Source: Kuschelorhynchus macadamiae
Lineage: Eukaryota > Arthropoda > Insecta > Coleoptera > Curculionidae
Assembly (NCBI GenBank): GCA_030620095.1
Contig: JAUTXW010004470.1
Location: 682,001 to 746,000 of the forward strand
DNA length: 64,000 nucleotides
Reading direction: 5' to 3'
Numbering within the stretch: position 1 is the stretch's first letter; every line of letters starts with the position of its first letter. The notes beneath the pieces were generated by a model that made no database searches, was not told the DNA's origin, and saw nothing but the letters and a program-made list of their open reading frames with translations. This document shows positions 1-12,300 of the stretch, one piece after another. The position numbers and the translations under genes were made by a program.

Positions 1-162
1 CATTTTATGATTGAGATGGAGAAAAAATAATTTGCCTGGCATCGATGGACAACTTATGTAAGAACTGTTATAGCCATTGCCCAAGGAGTGACGTTCTACT
101 AATCAGTTATCAGATATTTGTGACTTTTACATGTAATAAAATTAGTTCTATTATGTACAAAC

Positions 163-326
163 CTGGATTATCAATAGGCAAAAAGGTACGTTTGAATGAG
201 GCAAAATCCACTAACATAACCCAATTCCATGAAGTAACTGTGATATTTTCCAATTTTATATCCCCATGACACACTCCGACTTTATGACATTGATGAAGGG
301 CATATAGAATTTGAAAAGTAATCCAT
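163..326 (-). CDS. Vps15: Vps15 exon 3
   Basis: 164 bases encoding the kinase catalytic loop region: WITFQILYALHQCH, then CHGDIKLEN, VTSWNWV, VDFASFK and FLPIDNPG. The acceptor is CTATTTTAG just right of 326 and completes an AG|A arginine codon. The donor is CCAG followed by GTTTGTAC at 162-155. The sequence read beyond the donor (LYIIELILL) is intron. Position 1-162 is the start of intron 3. Confidence 0.94.
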
Positions 327-3300
327 CTAAAATAGTTCAATACAATTAAATTAATTAATTCATAAGCAATACAAGTACGTATTTAATAAAAAGTATTGTG
401 CTTATTTGCTTTTTTTTAAATGTTTACTCCCTTTTCAGAACCTGTCTAACTTTAAAAGTCCTCTCTTTAAAAGTTAAACAATCCTCGCATTTAAAAATAT
501 TCTTTTGTCTGACCAATGTTAGTGAAAAATGAAACTGTTCATTGCAGAGCGATTGTTTTTCAACTTTTACTAGTGGCAAAAGTGTTACTTTCAACAAAAA
601 AAAATGTGTCAAGTATTATTTTCAAAGTGATACGTTTTATACGTCGTACCTATAATATCTATATTGAAATTAATATTTTTTCAGATAACTAAAATTTAGT
701 AAAAAACCATTAACTTACCTTTTTTCAATAATAGTCAAAAACGGGCGAGTACTAATCCTATCGTACAAACTGTACTTAACATATTCTCGTATAATCAAAG
801 CAGCTTTATCTGTTAAAATAAATTTCTGATAGGGGGTGCAATTTACAGCTGTGGACAATTTTTTTCTGATATCATCTAAACGGTCCTTATAGCTTTGAAG
901 TGGCAGGGACGGATCTCGGATCGCAAAAACCTTAACTACTACAGGTCCTTCTTGAGACTCAGCCCGTCCCACTTTTAAAAATCTTGTACTTCCCAAGCTA
1001 AAAATCATATATCCGTAAGTATAGATTTTCTTATTTATTTTCCTCGGACTGATAGCACTTCTAGTGTATGACTGAAGTAAATTGAAATAGTATATTACAT
1101 AACAAGTGTTCATGGGGGTAAACAGCAACATTTCCCGGGGGGGGGGGGGGGGTAACAGTAGATGTGTGCCAAAGACATTAGCAAAAAAGTCTTCGGTTCT
1201 TAATCAATAATTTAAACAAAAAAGTCCTCAGTGTAATACGCCCCTGCCCACCTGATAAATAGCCAAAAATTTGAAAACGTTAGTTAAATATGCCCAAAAA
1301 TGTAGAAAAAAAATTACTAATCGATTAAACCAAATGGAGTAATAGTAAGAAGCAAACAAGGTTATAGTACTTATATTAAGTAATCAATAAAACAAAATAA
1401 AATATGTCAACCAATATCAAAATGAAAATACATTTTTATATATAAGTATATTTAGTTCGATAAATATACTTGTATAATACTTATACATACAACTAAACGA
1501 ATAAATATTTAAAGAAAATTATTATTATTATTATATAATTTTATCCATATACCTAACAGATGCGGCAGTTTGTATTTTGCATAAGAAAATTATAAAATAC
1601 TAAATGTTGAAATACGATGAACAACATAAATTATACATTGTTTTCCTGTGCAAAAATTGAATCATTTTTTGGGAGGGAAAAATTTTAAAAAAATAGAAAC
1701 AGTTTTTCACTGTCGGGAAAAACTTATCAGCCACATTCAGCAGGTCCAGAAGTTCTAAGTTTCTGGATTCAGTATAATTTTCTTTTGACAATAAAACTGC
1801 CAAGAGTTTAAAACAGTTTCTAAAGCTGTGTCTTGTAAATCATAAAAATTTACAATACTTTTAGCTATTTCATTTAAATCTTTAAGTGATAAATTTGCAA
1901 GGTGTGCAATTTCAAAATATTGATAACAATTTTATAACCTTCAGAAAATCTCGTTTTTAAAGGTCACTCCAAATATGGAATAAAGAGTCTTTGTCTGTTA
2001 TATGTTTCTGTACTGTCACTGGAATAATTTGCCCTATGAATATGTATACTAGTTTTTCAGGGGACTGATATTTTTATGTTTATCACATAAATTCAAATTC
2101 AAATAAAATGTATTGAGAAGAAGTGTCATTTTAAGGTTTTTGCAATCACTATTATAGGCTTGGGAGGATAGCCTGTTCAACGCTTTCTCCACCTCAGCAC
2201 TGGACACAAGACGTAGGGAGAATAAGCCGACAGAGCACCTCTCACTAAATCTGAATAAGGTCTCCTCATCAACATCCACACTTTCCACTCCTGTGAAGGC
2301 ACTGTTGATAGCAGATGGATCTTTAAGTTCATCAGCAATCAATTCCTGTGAAGGCAATGTTGATAGCAGATGGATCTTTAAGTTCATCAGCAATGACATG
2401 CTTAGGCTGAGAATGTACATTCCAATTCGCAAAGTATTTCCACAGTTTTGTCGGATTCCTCTTATTTTTTTCCACGTGATATTTTATAGAAGCTGTTTTT
2501 TCTCTTCTAACTGCACCACTAAGATAATTTCTAAGGCCCCTGTGGAACTCTAAATCTGAGGGAAGCTTTGTTCTAGAATATGTCCTGTATGCATTTTTCT
2601 TTAGTTGGCTGAACTTCTTGACAGTGGAGGTAATGTATGGTTTAGATTTGTATATCAAGATGGCAGTCTTAAGTGGAGCTTGTGAGTCAAATAATGTAAG
2701 GATCATATAATTAAGAAAATCAACCTTTAGGTCAATGGTGGGAAAGAGGATAATGACATTTCATTGGATCGATAGAAAGAGTTGCCTGAATTCATCTTTA
2801 TTGAAATATTGGTAGTCTCTGAAGATAATTGCTCTTGAAGGTGAAATTTGCTTTGGGAGATTCAACTCACAAAAAGACCAATCTGTGGTCAGAAAGATGT
2901 GCAAAGTCATCAAACCCACTTTTTGAGACATGGTTTGAGTTATTGCAGCATATTATCAATGATTGATGATGATTTGTCTGTTATCCTAGTTGAGACTTTT
3001 ATTATTTGTTCCATGCTCTATGTGTTAAGAATTCGTTCCAGGTGCCAACAAGCTGAAGTCACTTTCCTGGTGAAATCTATGTTCAAGTCGCTCAACAAAA
3101 AACCTTGGCAAAAACGTGGCTCAAAAAGGCTTGGCTCAAGGAATCATCGAGAGCGTGCAAGCAACTAATTGGCTGATTTTCTGTAAACAATGCCCAGTGC
3201 AGTACTCTTTTTATCCCAAATAAAACTCAGCCAAAGTTGTTCATGTCCATTGAGAGTTGAAAAATCCAGGATCTTATAACAAATTTGGAACCTAATGTAG

Positions 3301-6300
3301 ATAACAAGGCCTCCACCAGCTCTGTTCTCTCTGTCCCTCCGTATAATTTCATATCCTGATATACCAAGATGTTCGGAGAGGATAGTCTTGTTCAACCAAG
3401 TTTCGGTAATAGCAATGACATCAAAGTTGTGATGTAAGGTTAGATCAGAGAAAATATCAAATTTTGGGTTAAAAGAGCGTATGTTTATGTGCCCCATTTT
3501 CAGGCGTCCATGGTTTTCCTGATCTTGTGACTTCTTGTGATGTTTGTAAATTACCTTCGAATGGGTAGACCTCATGTCATTGTATATATCCTTTGTAGAT
3601 GTTACCTTCTGGGACTGCGACAAAAATTGTACTTTGTCAAAAACAACTTTAAAGATTGTTTCAGCATTATTTCGATGATCTTAAAACATGTCTATAAGAT
3701 GTATACTATATTTTAAAATGTCAGACAAATTAATATTTTTACCCTGCACTATTTGTGATGGGTTCCAAAATTGATGAGTACTTAGCTATAATTATAAGAG
3801 TTAATACAAAAGCTGAAGTAGTGCATGAAGCATGTAACTGAAATGCGATATTACGTGTATTACTTCTATTATCATTTATTGACAAATCAGATAGAGCATT
3901 AACAATTTCTTAAAAATTACTATAAAAAATATGTAATTGGTTTGTGCTGTTCTGATCAACGTGTTTCTCACAATAAAGGAATTGTAGGTATTAAAACCCT
4001 TTGCAAGTTGCTCTTTCGAAAAAGGTTTATGATACTTTTTATTGTACCCACCACGTTTCTAACATCAACGTTATTGTGAAGATTGGTGCACAGCGAAAAT
4101 ATAAAAAATTTTATATTTGTCTACCACAAAATATTAGACAAGAAATTATTGACAACTTCGTTTTATTTAACCACAGGTTCTATGTGCCACTTAGAGTCGG
4201 TGTGAGTTTTAGCCTGCTCAGAAAAATGGTTAAAACGAGTAAATGGTGTCCAGAGGCGGTGCCTCTTTTAATAACGGGTGGAAATGCTACAGAAATTCGA
4301 CAGAATGCTCCTTTCAATAAGGCGGAATAGGTCAACTATGTGGGATGCAATGAAAGCCAATTAAATAAAAACGGTATTTTACTTTCACTTACATCTTTCT
4401 TAAATTGTAATTTTGGTCTGGTACCCAGGGACTAAGTAGTAATTTAATTCTACTTTCGACCTCAAGAAAATCAGAAATTAAAATTTATTCACCAATATCC
4501 TCTGCATTAATAACAGAATCCTCTTGGGCTCCTGTAGGGTAGTGTTCTCTTCACCAAGAGATATTTGTGCACCGTTTTATCTTTAGCTGTATCAGCTAGT
4601 TAGTTTGTATCATAATAATTAGCTTTTAAGTTCAAATTTTATTTACTCTCTTGGGCGGTATTATTTTCTGAGGTACATGGTGCCTGCATCAAATTTTCAC
4701 TAGTACCTGCCTTCATAATACATAAGCTCAATTTGCAAACATTTAAATTTAATATTAACCTTCTCTATATTTAATAACACCATGATGTTGCCGCTGGCGA
4801 TAGATTTCGCCATCCTGAACACGATTGTGTGCTAGCAGCAGCAGAAGGAACAGCGCCATGCTACAAATGGACACAATGATAAGAGGGAGTAGCAATTCCT
4901 TAATTGAAATGATAATTGAAACGGTTTTCAGCAAGTGTCGACCTGTCATGTTTACAATTTTGGTCAGCAAACGAACAGTAAGAAAATTAAAAAAAAAATT
5001 CTAGAGTGGAGCATAGATGTTAGAGTTTTATCAAATTTGACCAGTCTGTCGTGGAAATCCAAAAATTATATGATCAAAATAATGTAAAGCGAACACCATA
5101 TTGCCATCAAGAGAGGAGTAAGTGTACAGCACCTTGTTAACAAAAAGTGATTTTCACATTCTGTTAGTAAACAGAAAGTACCTATTACAGATTATGTAAA
5201 CAATTGTTTTTATATTATATTTAGAAATTCGTTATCAGTTAAACTTAATCATTTTACGCAAAAATAGAAATAAATCAGATACTTTTGATCACAAATAATT
5301 AAATCCGAGTGCGAAAGCCCTTCAAGTTTGAAAATGATAACTCTGACAAGAATAATGTACACTATTTTTTCTATGACTACTCAAGATTTTCAGTAGAGTA
5401 TTGAAAATGTTTTTCAATGCGCATGTTACACACACAGTTACCAATGTGTTTTTGTCAGTGAAACAGGAATAATTCCTGTATGGTAAAATAAAATAGCGGC
5501 CAAATGAAATTATTAAATATTTGATAAAACTTCATTTCCTAGATTAAAACTTTTTTTTATCTAGGAAAATATTAAATTATATATATTATTTTTTATAGAT
5601 ATAAATAAAGTGATAAAAAATAAAGATGATAAAAAATCGGTAAATTGGCTTTACACAGAACTTCCCTCGATATGAATCTATCCCTCAGCACATAATAATG
5701 TTTAATATGTACAGAATATATACAAATTATGAGATTTTTTATTCCCTTAATAAATGAAGGATATAGGCGAAGTTATGAGTAAAGCCAATTTACAGAATTT
5801 TTTAGATCTCCCAAGGTTATAATAAGGTAAGTCTTTTTAGGTATTTTTGAACTTTTCTGAATCTTTTAAGTCAATGTTATGCACTTACTGATGATCGGTC
5901 CCGCTAGCCGCTTATCTGGGGAACCGTCAAAAATAAAGGAAAATTTTAAGGACAAATAATTTTTTGTTCGTTTTAAAGTTTTAATTTATTTTGTTTTTAT
6001 TTATGGATAGTACTGCATTACTTCTGGGCGGACTGAGCTTGAACTTTTTGTTTTAAATTGATTATATGGAAACATAAATAAATGATTAAACTGCTTGTTT
6101 CATTTTAACATTTTGAATAGATATATACATTGTTTTTCTCTCTTAATTAGTTAACTAATGTAAATAACAAGTACCGAAAAGCTATAGTTTTATCGAAATG
6201 TCTTAGTGCCTATAATAATCAGATGTGTTTCCTTAAAAAATATATGCGTCATTGCTTTAAAGGAGATTTCTGGAAAAGAAATAATTTAACACATTTTCTT

Positions 6301-9300
6301 TACGTCTTTTATAACCTTTAATTTAATTTCAAACCGAAATTCCCCACCGAAACTTAATACTACCGATGATATCGAAGCTTCCATATTGCTATTTATTGGA
6401 CAAAAAAATTGTTTTGACCTCAAAAATTAAAATACAGTACGATTTTTGCTTTCTATTTTTCGTTTCACTACATACATTCCACTTCAATCCTTTATATTAC
6501 AAACCTCTGCTGTACTTAATTTTTGAGCAGGTTTTAATAGTAAGATTTAAAAAATGTATAAAAGGTTTTGAAAAAAAGATGCCCCTTCTCAAAAATGTTA
6601 AAAGCAACCTGAACCATTTTTTTTCCTTGGGAATGATATATGTACCAAATTCAAATTTAGTATCTTCCAATTGGCAAAAGTTACCTTAGGAAAAACTGGT
6701 GATTTTTTTTGTTTTAAACTATTTTATAACATTTTAGCAAATACAATTATTTGTATTCCTTTCGCAAAATAATATGCCTAGAAACCTTTGCTACGTGACA
6801 TAAAAAAAAGGTTTTAAAGTTTAATATTTTAAATATTAAAACATTTTAACAGTGACCTTCCACAAATCCCTATAAAAATTTAAACCAGTGCTTACTAAGT
6901 ATACAATAATTAACGGATTATAGATTGTATTACATGTGCCTCGTAAAATATTTTAATAGTGCTCAGATCAGGAAAAATAAAAATATTTCGAATTCCTCCC
7001 TGATAAGATAATGGCGGTGATACACTTTTACTAATTAAAATTTCAGGAGTAATTTACCTGGTTATTAGTTAATTTGTGGCCGTAGTATCATGCACTTTGT
7101 TGCAATGAAACCCTTCATGCGAGCAGGAGAGGAAAAGGAAAACAGCAGCAAACAAAACCCAATATAATAATATAAGCTCATAAGCACAATCTAAAAGAAA
7201 TATAGAAGGAAATTAAAGATATTGGAGCAAAACGGAAACGGCAGATGGAAAAGTTAAGAAGAGGAACCATAAAAGAGTGGTGGCCGGAAGTACAAGCCAG
7301 TGGAGCACATGACTTCTGATGATAATACTCAGGTAAAGGCGACGACCTGTAGTCAGTATACTTAACCTACAACTACAATGGCCGAGCACTCAGACAGAAG
7401 AGGTTTACTCTGAAACAAGGCCAACTAACAAATTTGTCAACTGAATATTGACGTAAGTCTCGAAACCTATAAGCATCCCCTAGAAAATAAGCCGTGGGTA
7501 AACCAAGTCTTCACAAACACTGAAATTAACATAGGGTATCCCTTAAACATCAAAACGTCAACTGTCCAAGTTGTCATTATGGAACCCAAAGATTCGAATG
7601 TGGAAAAAAGCATACAATCTTTGTATCGATGTAGATACCTGAAGCTGACCAAAATAAAGAGAGCTGGCAATGATAGAATAAACAACGTGGATCAGGACTA
7701 AAAATTTTAAACCCACAGTGGGCCAAAAAATAATAAAATATTTTGCAAGAGTCAAGTGAGAAACATATAGAGGGAAATACTCCTGCAACTTAAGCAGGAA
7801 ATGAAAGAAGATGAGTAGATGGCAATACATCCACCAAATTTATCGAATAAATACTCAAAGGTTGCGAAAAATGGTAATTTTCACTCTACAAAAACACAAG
7901 TGATAAATTTTACAACAATAAAAATTACAGGAAAAAACGAAATAAAAACCAACATTTGCACAGACTGTGGAAGAAAATAGACTCAAGTACACAGAAGTCA
8001 TAACAAAAGTAAATGCTATCGGTAAAAAAACAAGAACCTGCAGGGTAATTAAAAATGTACAACAGACAAAAGATGGAAAGGTCAAGCTGGGATACCGTAG
8101 TCAGGTGTCCCGCAGAGCTCTATTCTTTGACCCCTCCTTTTTAATCTCTTTATTTGACTTTTATGGTGTTCTCAGAAACTGTTTCTATCATATGTATGAG
8201 GATAACCTCCAGATATACAAGAAAATACCACTGAAAAAGATTGACAACAGTGTTTGCGCAACTCTCATAATTAATCCTTGAGAAATCCAAGCAATAATAT
8301 TTTCCCATACAGAATTGGATCTTAATAAAGTGTATATCAAAATTGATAACACTCCTATTGAGTAGATGGATGAGATGAAGAATCTGGGTTTTTAAATGTG
8401 TTCAGATTATTTGTTGCATTTAGATTGACAAACAAAAATCTTTTTTGGCTTTTTCGCAACTGAATAAAAGTATCTAACTTCAATCAATTTTAAGTTAGAT
8501 ACTTTTATTCAGTTGCGAAAAAGCCAGAAAAGATTTTTGTTCGAAGAATCTGGGGTTGTACATGGACAGGAAATTAACTTTTAACAGTCATGTCAATAAA
8601 GTCTTTCATATCTGAGGCTGAAATCTCTTTAAGAATTTAAAAACGTACTTCCAGTTAGACCTAAAAAATACTTACTGGGTCTCTCAATACCTGGATGTTT
8701 GGATGTGGTCTATGGCCCTTTCCTTACAAACTTCAATAAGTACAGGGTCCAGAATACATGTAGATATATTCATGGTCTGACACATAGAGATCATGTCAGT
8801 CAGCATGTCGCTGAGACATATGGCTGTAATATGGGTCAGAGTAGGTATCTACACATGAGCTGCCTTCTCCAAGTTAATACAAGTTATAGGCAAATTATTG
8901 ATATACCCAGACACCACATGGACTTTTATAAATCCTGTTTTCACTACTTGGCTGCTCCTTTGTATAACTTTTATTCCTAACTATTTTCTGGTTGGACTAG
9001 TTACTTTTAAATATAAAATTAGAGACTAACTCGCAGCGAACCCTATAACTTAAAGTTGGACGTCATATTAGTTTATAACAAATGAATGTATTCTTATCTG
9101 GTGGTTATTAAAACACGCTCTACGGTACTAACCACTAAAAGATTATTTATTTTATTTATTTAAAACTGCAGGAGATAATAAACCAAAACCTGCAAAAGAT
9201 TCTGGCCCTGAGTACATACTGTCAGAACCAGTAAACGAATTGGTCGAAGAAACACAAACTCAATTCATAAAACTGTGTCAATGAGCTATTTAAAGAACAA

Positions 9301-12300
9301 TTAGCTACAAAAATCACACTATAGAGAATGCTATTAATATACAGGGTTACAGAACAATGAATACCAATTATGACGGAAAGTCAATAAGTAGCCTTATATG
9401 TAAAAGTCACAGCAGACAAAATAGAAAAAGTTCTTAGAAAATCGAACATACAAACTGTAGGATAATACGAAGATTACTCCTTAGCTATAAATTGGAGAGA
9501 TTACTATGAACTGTATGGCTTGACTGGGTAATCAAATATTGAAGTTAAATTAATTAATTACAAAATTTTAGGTAACCAAAATCCAATTATGAAATAAAAA
9601 TATGCAGCAATATGAAGCATTGGCTTCAACTTCGCCAAAAAAACAATACATTAATAAAAGTGGTTACACTGCAATGAGCTTACCAACGGAGGCGGACAAC
9701 ACCGGGTATCGCATCTTGCCCTTCTCGTAAGTAGGTTGCAACCTGTTTTCTTGGGAGTAGCGCGACCCGATCGGGTGGTGTCTGGAAGCGCACTGCTTCG
9801 GGCAGTTCAGGCGGCGGACTTCGATCGGCTCTCTCTCGGGCATCTTTTTCGCCGCGACGCGGTCAATGCAGTGTCAATATTCAAAACGAGGATGATGATA
9901 AAATAATCAAATGCGTGCGACTATTTATAGTGCCACATTTAACATAAAGAAAAAACATATATTTAAACATTTATTTAATAATTACTAAACATACCGGCCC
10001 GCCAAAATACATATATTGCGTATGCATTTTCAACTAAATAAATAAGAGCAGAAAAAATAATACATATATGTGCGTCGAATACACAACCAAAACCAAAATT
10101 ATGTTATAGTCCTAAATAAACTCTTAAAAACCATATATGGTTTTTATAACCCTATAAAAAACTAGAAATCAAAAGGTAGGCTTAACCCAACCAAATATGT
10201 ACTTATATATATTTATAAAAAAAAAGATAATTATATAAAAAGGAAAAAAAATAAATAAAATTAGTAGCATTTAGTGCTTAAGCTTCTACAGGTAACGGAC
10301 ATAGCTTTACCAGTGGTCGAGTGAGAGTGCCATTTTTTGTTTTCAAAGTGGCAACACGAGCCACCCCATCCGAACCAAAATGTAAGGATACAATGCGGGC
10401 GAGAGACCAATGACACGGCATAGCATTGTCAGTTTTAATCAAAACAAGGGTGCCTATTTTAGACACAGTCATTGGATCATGCCATTTGGCACGTTGCTGT
10501 AAAGAGTGTAAATATTCTTAATGCCACCACTCCTAAAAATCGCGGTGTAAACGCTGAAGCAATTGCCAGCCCGATAAGCGATTGACATGTACATCTAAAA
10601 AATTAGGGATAGGTAAGGGTGAAAGAGATTCCATGGTCAGAAAATGACCAGGAGTGAGCGCCTTAACATCTTCAGCGTCAGAACTCAAGGCGATGAAAGG
10701 GTGAGAATTTAAAACAGATTCAATCAATGTTCCATCGGCGATTAAAGGTAATAAAATAAGGACCAGCATAATCAACACCTGTATTTAAAAAACATTCGGC
10801 CTCTAAAATTCGAGAGCACCCATTGGGGGTTGAAACGGTTTAGGTTTGGTTTTCCAACACGTGATACATATGAAAAGCCCGTTTTTGCGATAAAAACCAA
10901 AATTTCTACGCGAGCAAAAACTGGACAGTATGGAACCCTGCATGTAAATATTTTACATGATAGAAATTAATGATTGGGATTGGGATAGTTAAAGTGATGA
11001 ACTAACAAAACAGGATGTTTTTTTTTAAGTGTGTTCAGATGTTTAGCGTAATAATTTAGGGCTAAAAACCTAAGACGCCCACCGATACGTAAAATGGTCA
11101 ATGAAAAGATTTAACTTGCGAAGAGGCTTAGAAACAGTTTTATCATTAATCTCATTTTTAAAATAAGTTTGTTGGGAAAATTTTATCAACAACAACATGA
11201 AGTTCAATAGCTGATAGCAGACCCAGTTTTTATCCTGTTTCTTTTTAGCATTATTTATAAAACGTAAAATATAGGAAAGGACGCGTTGAAGTGTAGTATT
11301 TATTAATACATGCAAAATAATAATAATGGAAAAGCTCGATTTTCTTTTCTTCGATAAAAATTTGTGGATTGGATAACTGAGAATTAAAACTCCTTTTAAC
11401 ATTTAACCAAGAATTTTCCGGGTCAGATAAAAAATGAATATAAGAGACAAAATTAGAGATAAACATCTTCCAACGATGCGGAAGCGATTTGATCCAATAT
11501 AAAAACATCTTGGAATCAGTATACGCAAAAATTTTGCTGATAAAAATGTAATTGCGATAATTATATACAACAAAAGACATCAGTTTTGCCAGTAAAACAG
11601 CAGCGCATAATTCGAGACCCCGAATTGTTATCTTAGAGAGAGGAGCAACTTTGGTTTTAGAACAAAGAAATTTGGTAAAAATAATATTATTATATACCAC
11701 TCGTATATAAATAACTGCAGCGTAACCTCTCTTGGAGGCATCACAAAACTCGTGTAGTTCATACAAATAATCAAAATTTTTAAATATTTGTATCAGAACA
11801 CAACTGCTTAAAATTGGCAACTCATTTTTATATTGGGTCCTCGTCCCAATTTAACCCACTATAGCTTTTGGATTAAAGTTTTGGTATAGAAGGTAACCGG
11901 AGCCAATATACCGAGAGGATCAAAAACTCGGACCAACTCGGATAAAAGGTTGCGTTTCGTTCGAGGTCGATCTAAAAAATTGACTGAAAATAAAAAACAG
12001 TCTCTAACGGGATTCCATTGTAACCCTAGAACCTTTACAGCTTTCCTGCTCAAAATTAAAGGAGTGAGAAAGTGTTGACAAATGATCTGGGTTAAGGTGA
12101 CCAAGCAATGAAGGTTTAGTACTTCACCATTTTTGTAATTCAAAACCACCCTTTTTTAGTAATGAAAGTAGTTCTGTTTGGAGTAGAAAGGCGTCATTTA
12201 AGGTGAAACAGCAAGCGATGATCTCTTCAATATAGGTTAGATTTTGTATATCTTTATTTTTTATTAGGTGATTTTGCATTTCCATTAAAAACGACGCGAA

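Noticed and set aside
4001..4330. 109-codon plus ORF as a gene
   Set aside because: No recognised domain, no codon bias evident and no splice or promoter context. Noted only as an unassigned ORF.
4755..4970. First thought to be Vps15 exon 1 because of strand and position
   Set aside because: It has a transmembrane segment and no MGNQL sequence. The true exon 1, with matching phase, is at 27063-27154.
11070..11402. 110-codon ORF overlapping the BEL RNase H region as a separate protein
   Set aside because: It is a chance alternative frame apart from its last part, which is the integrase N-terminal region of the same element.
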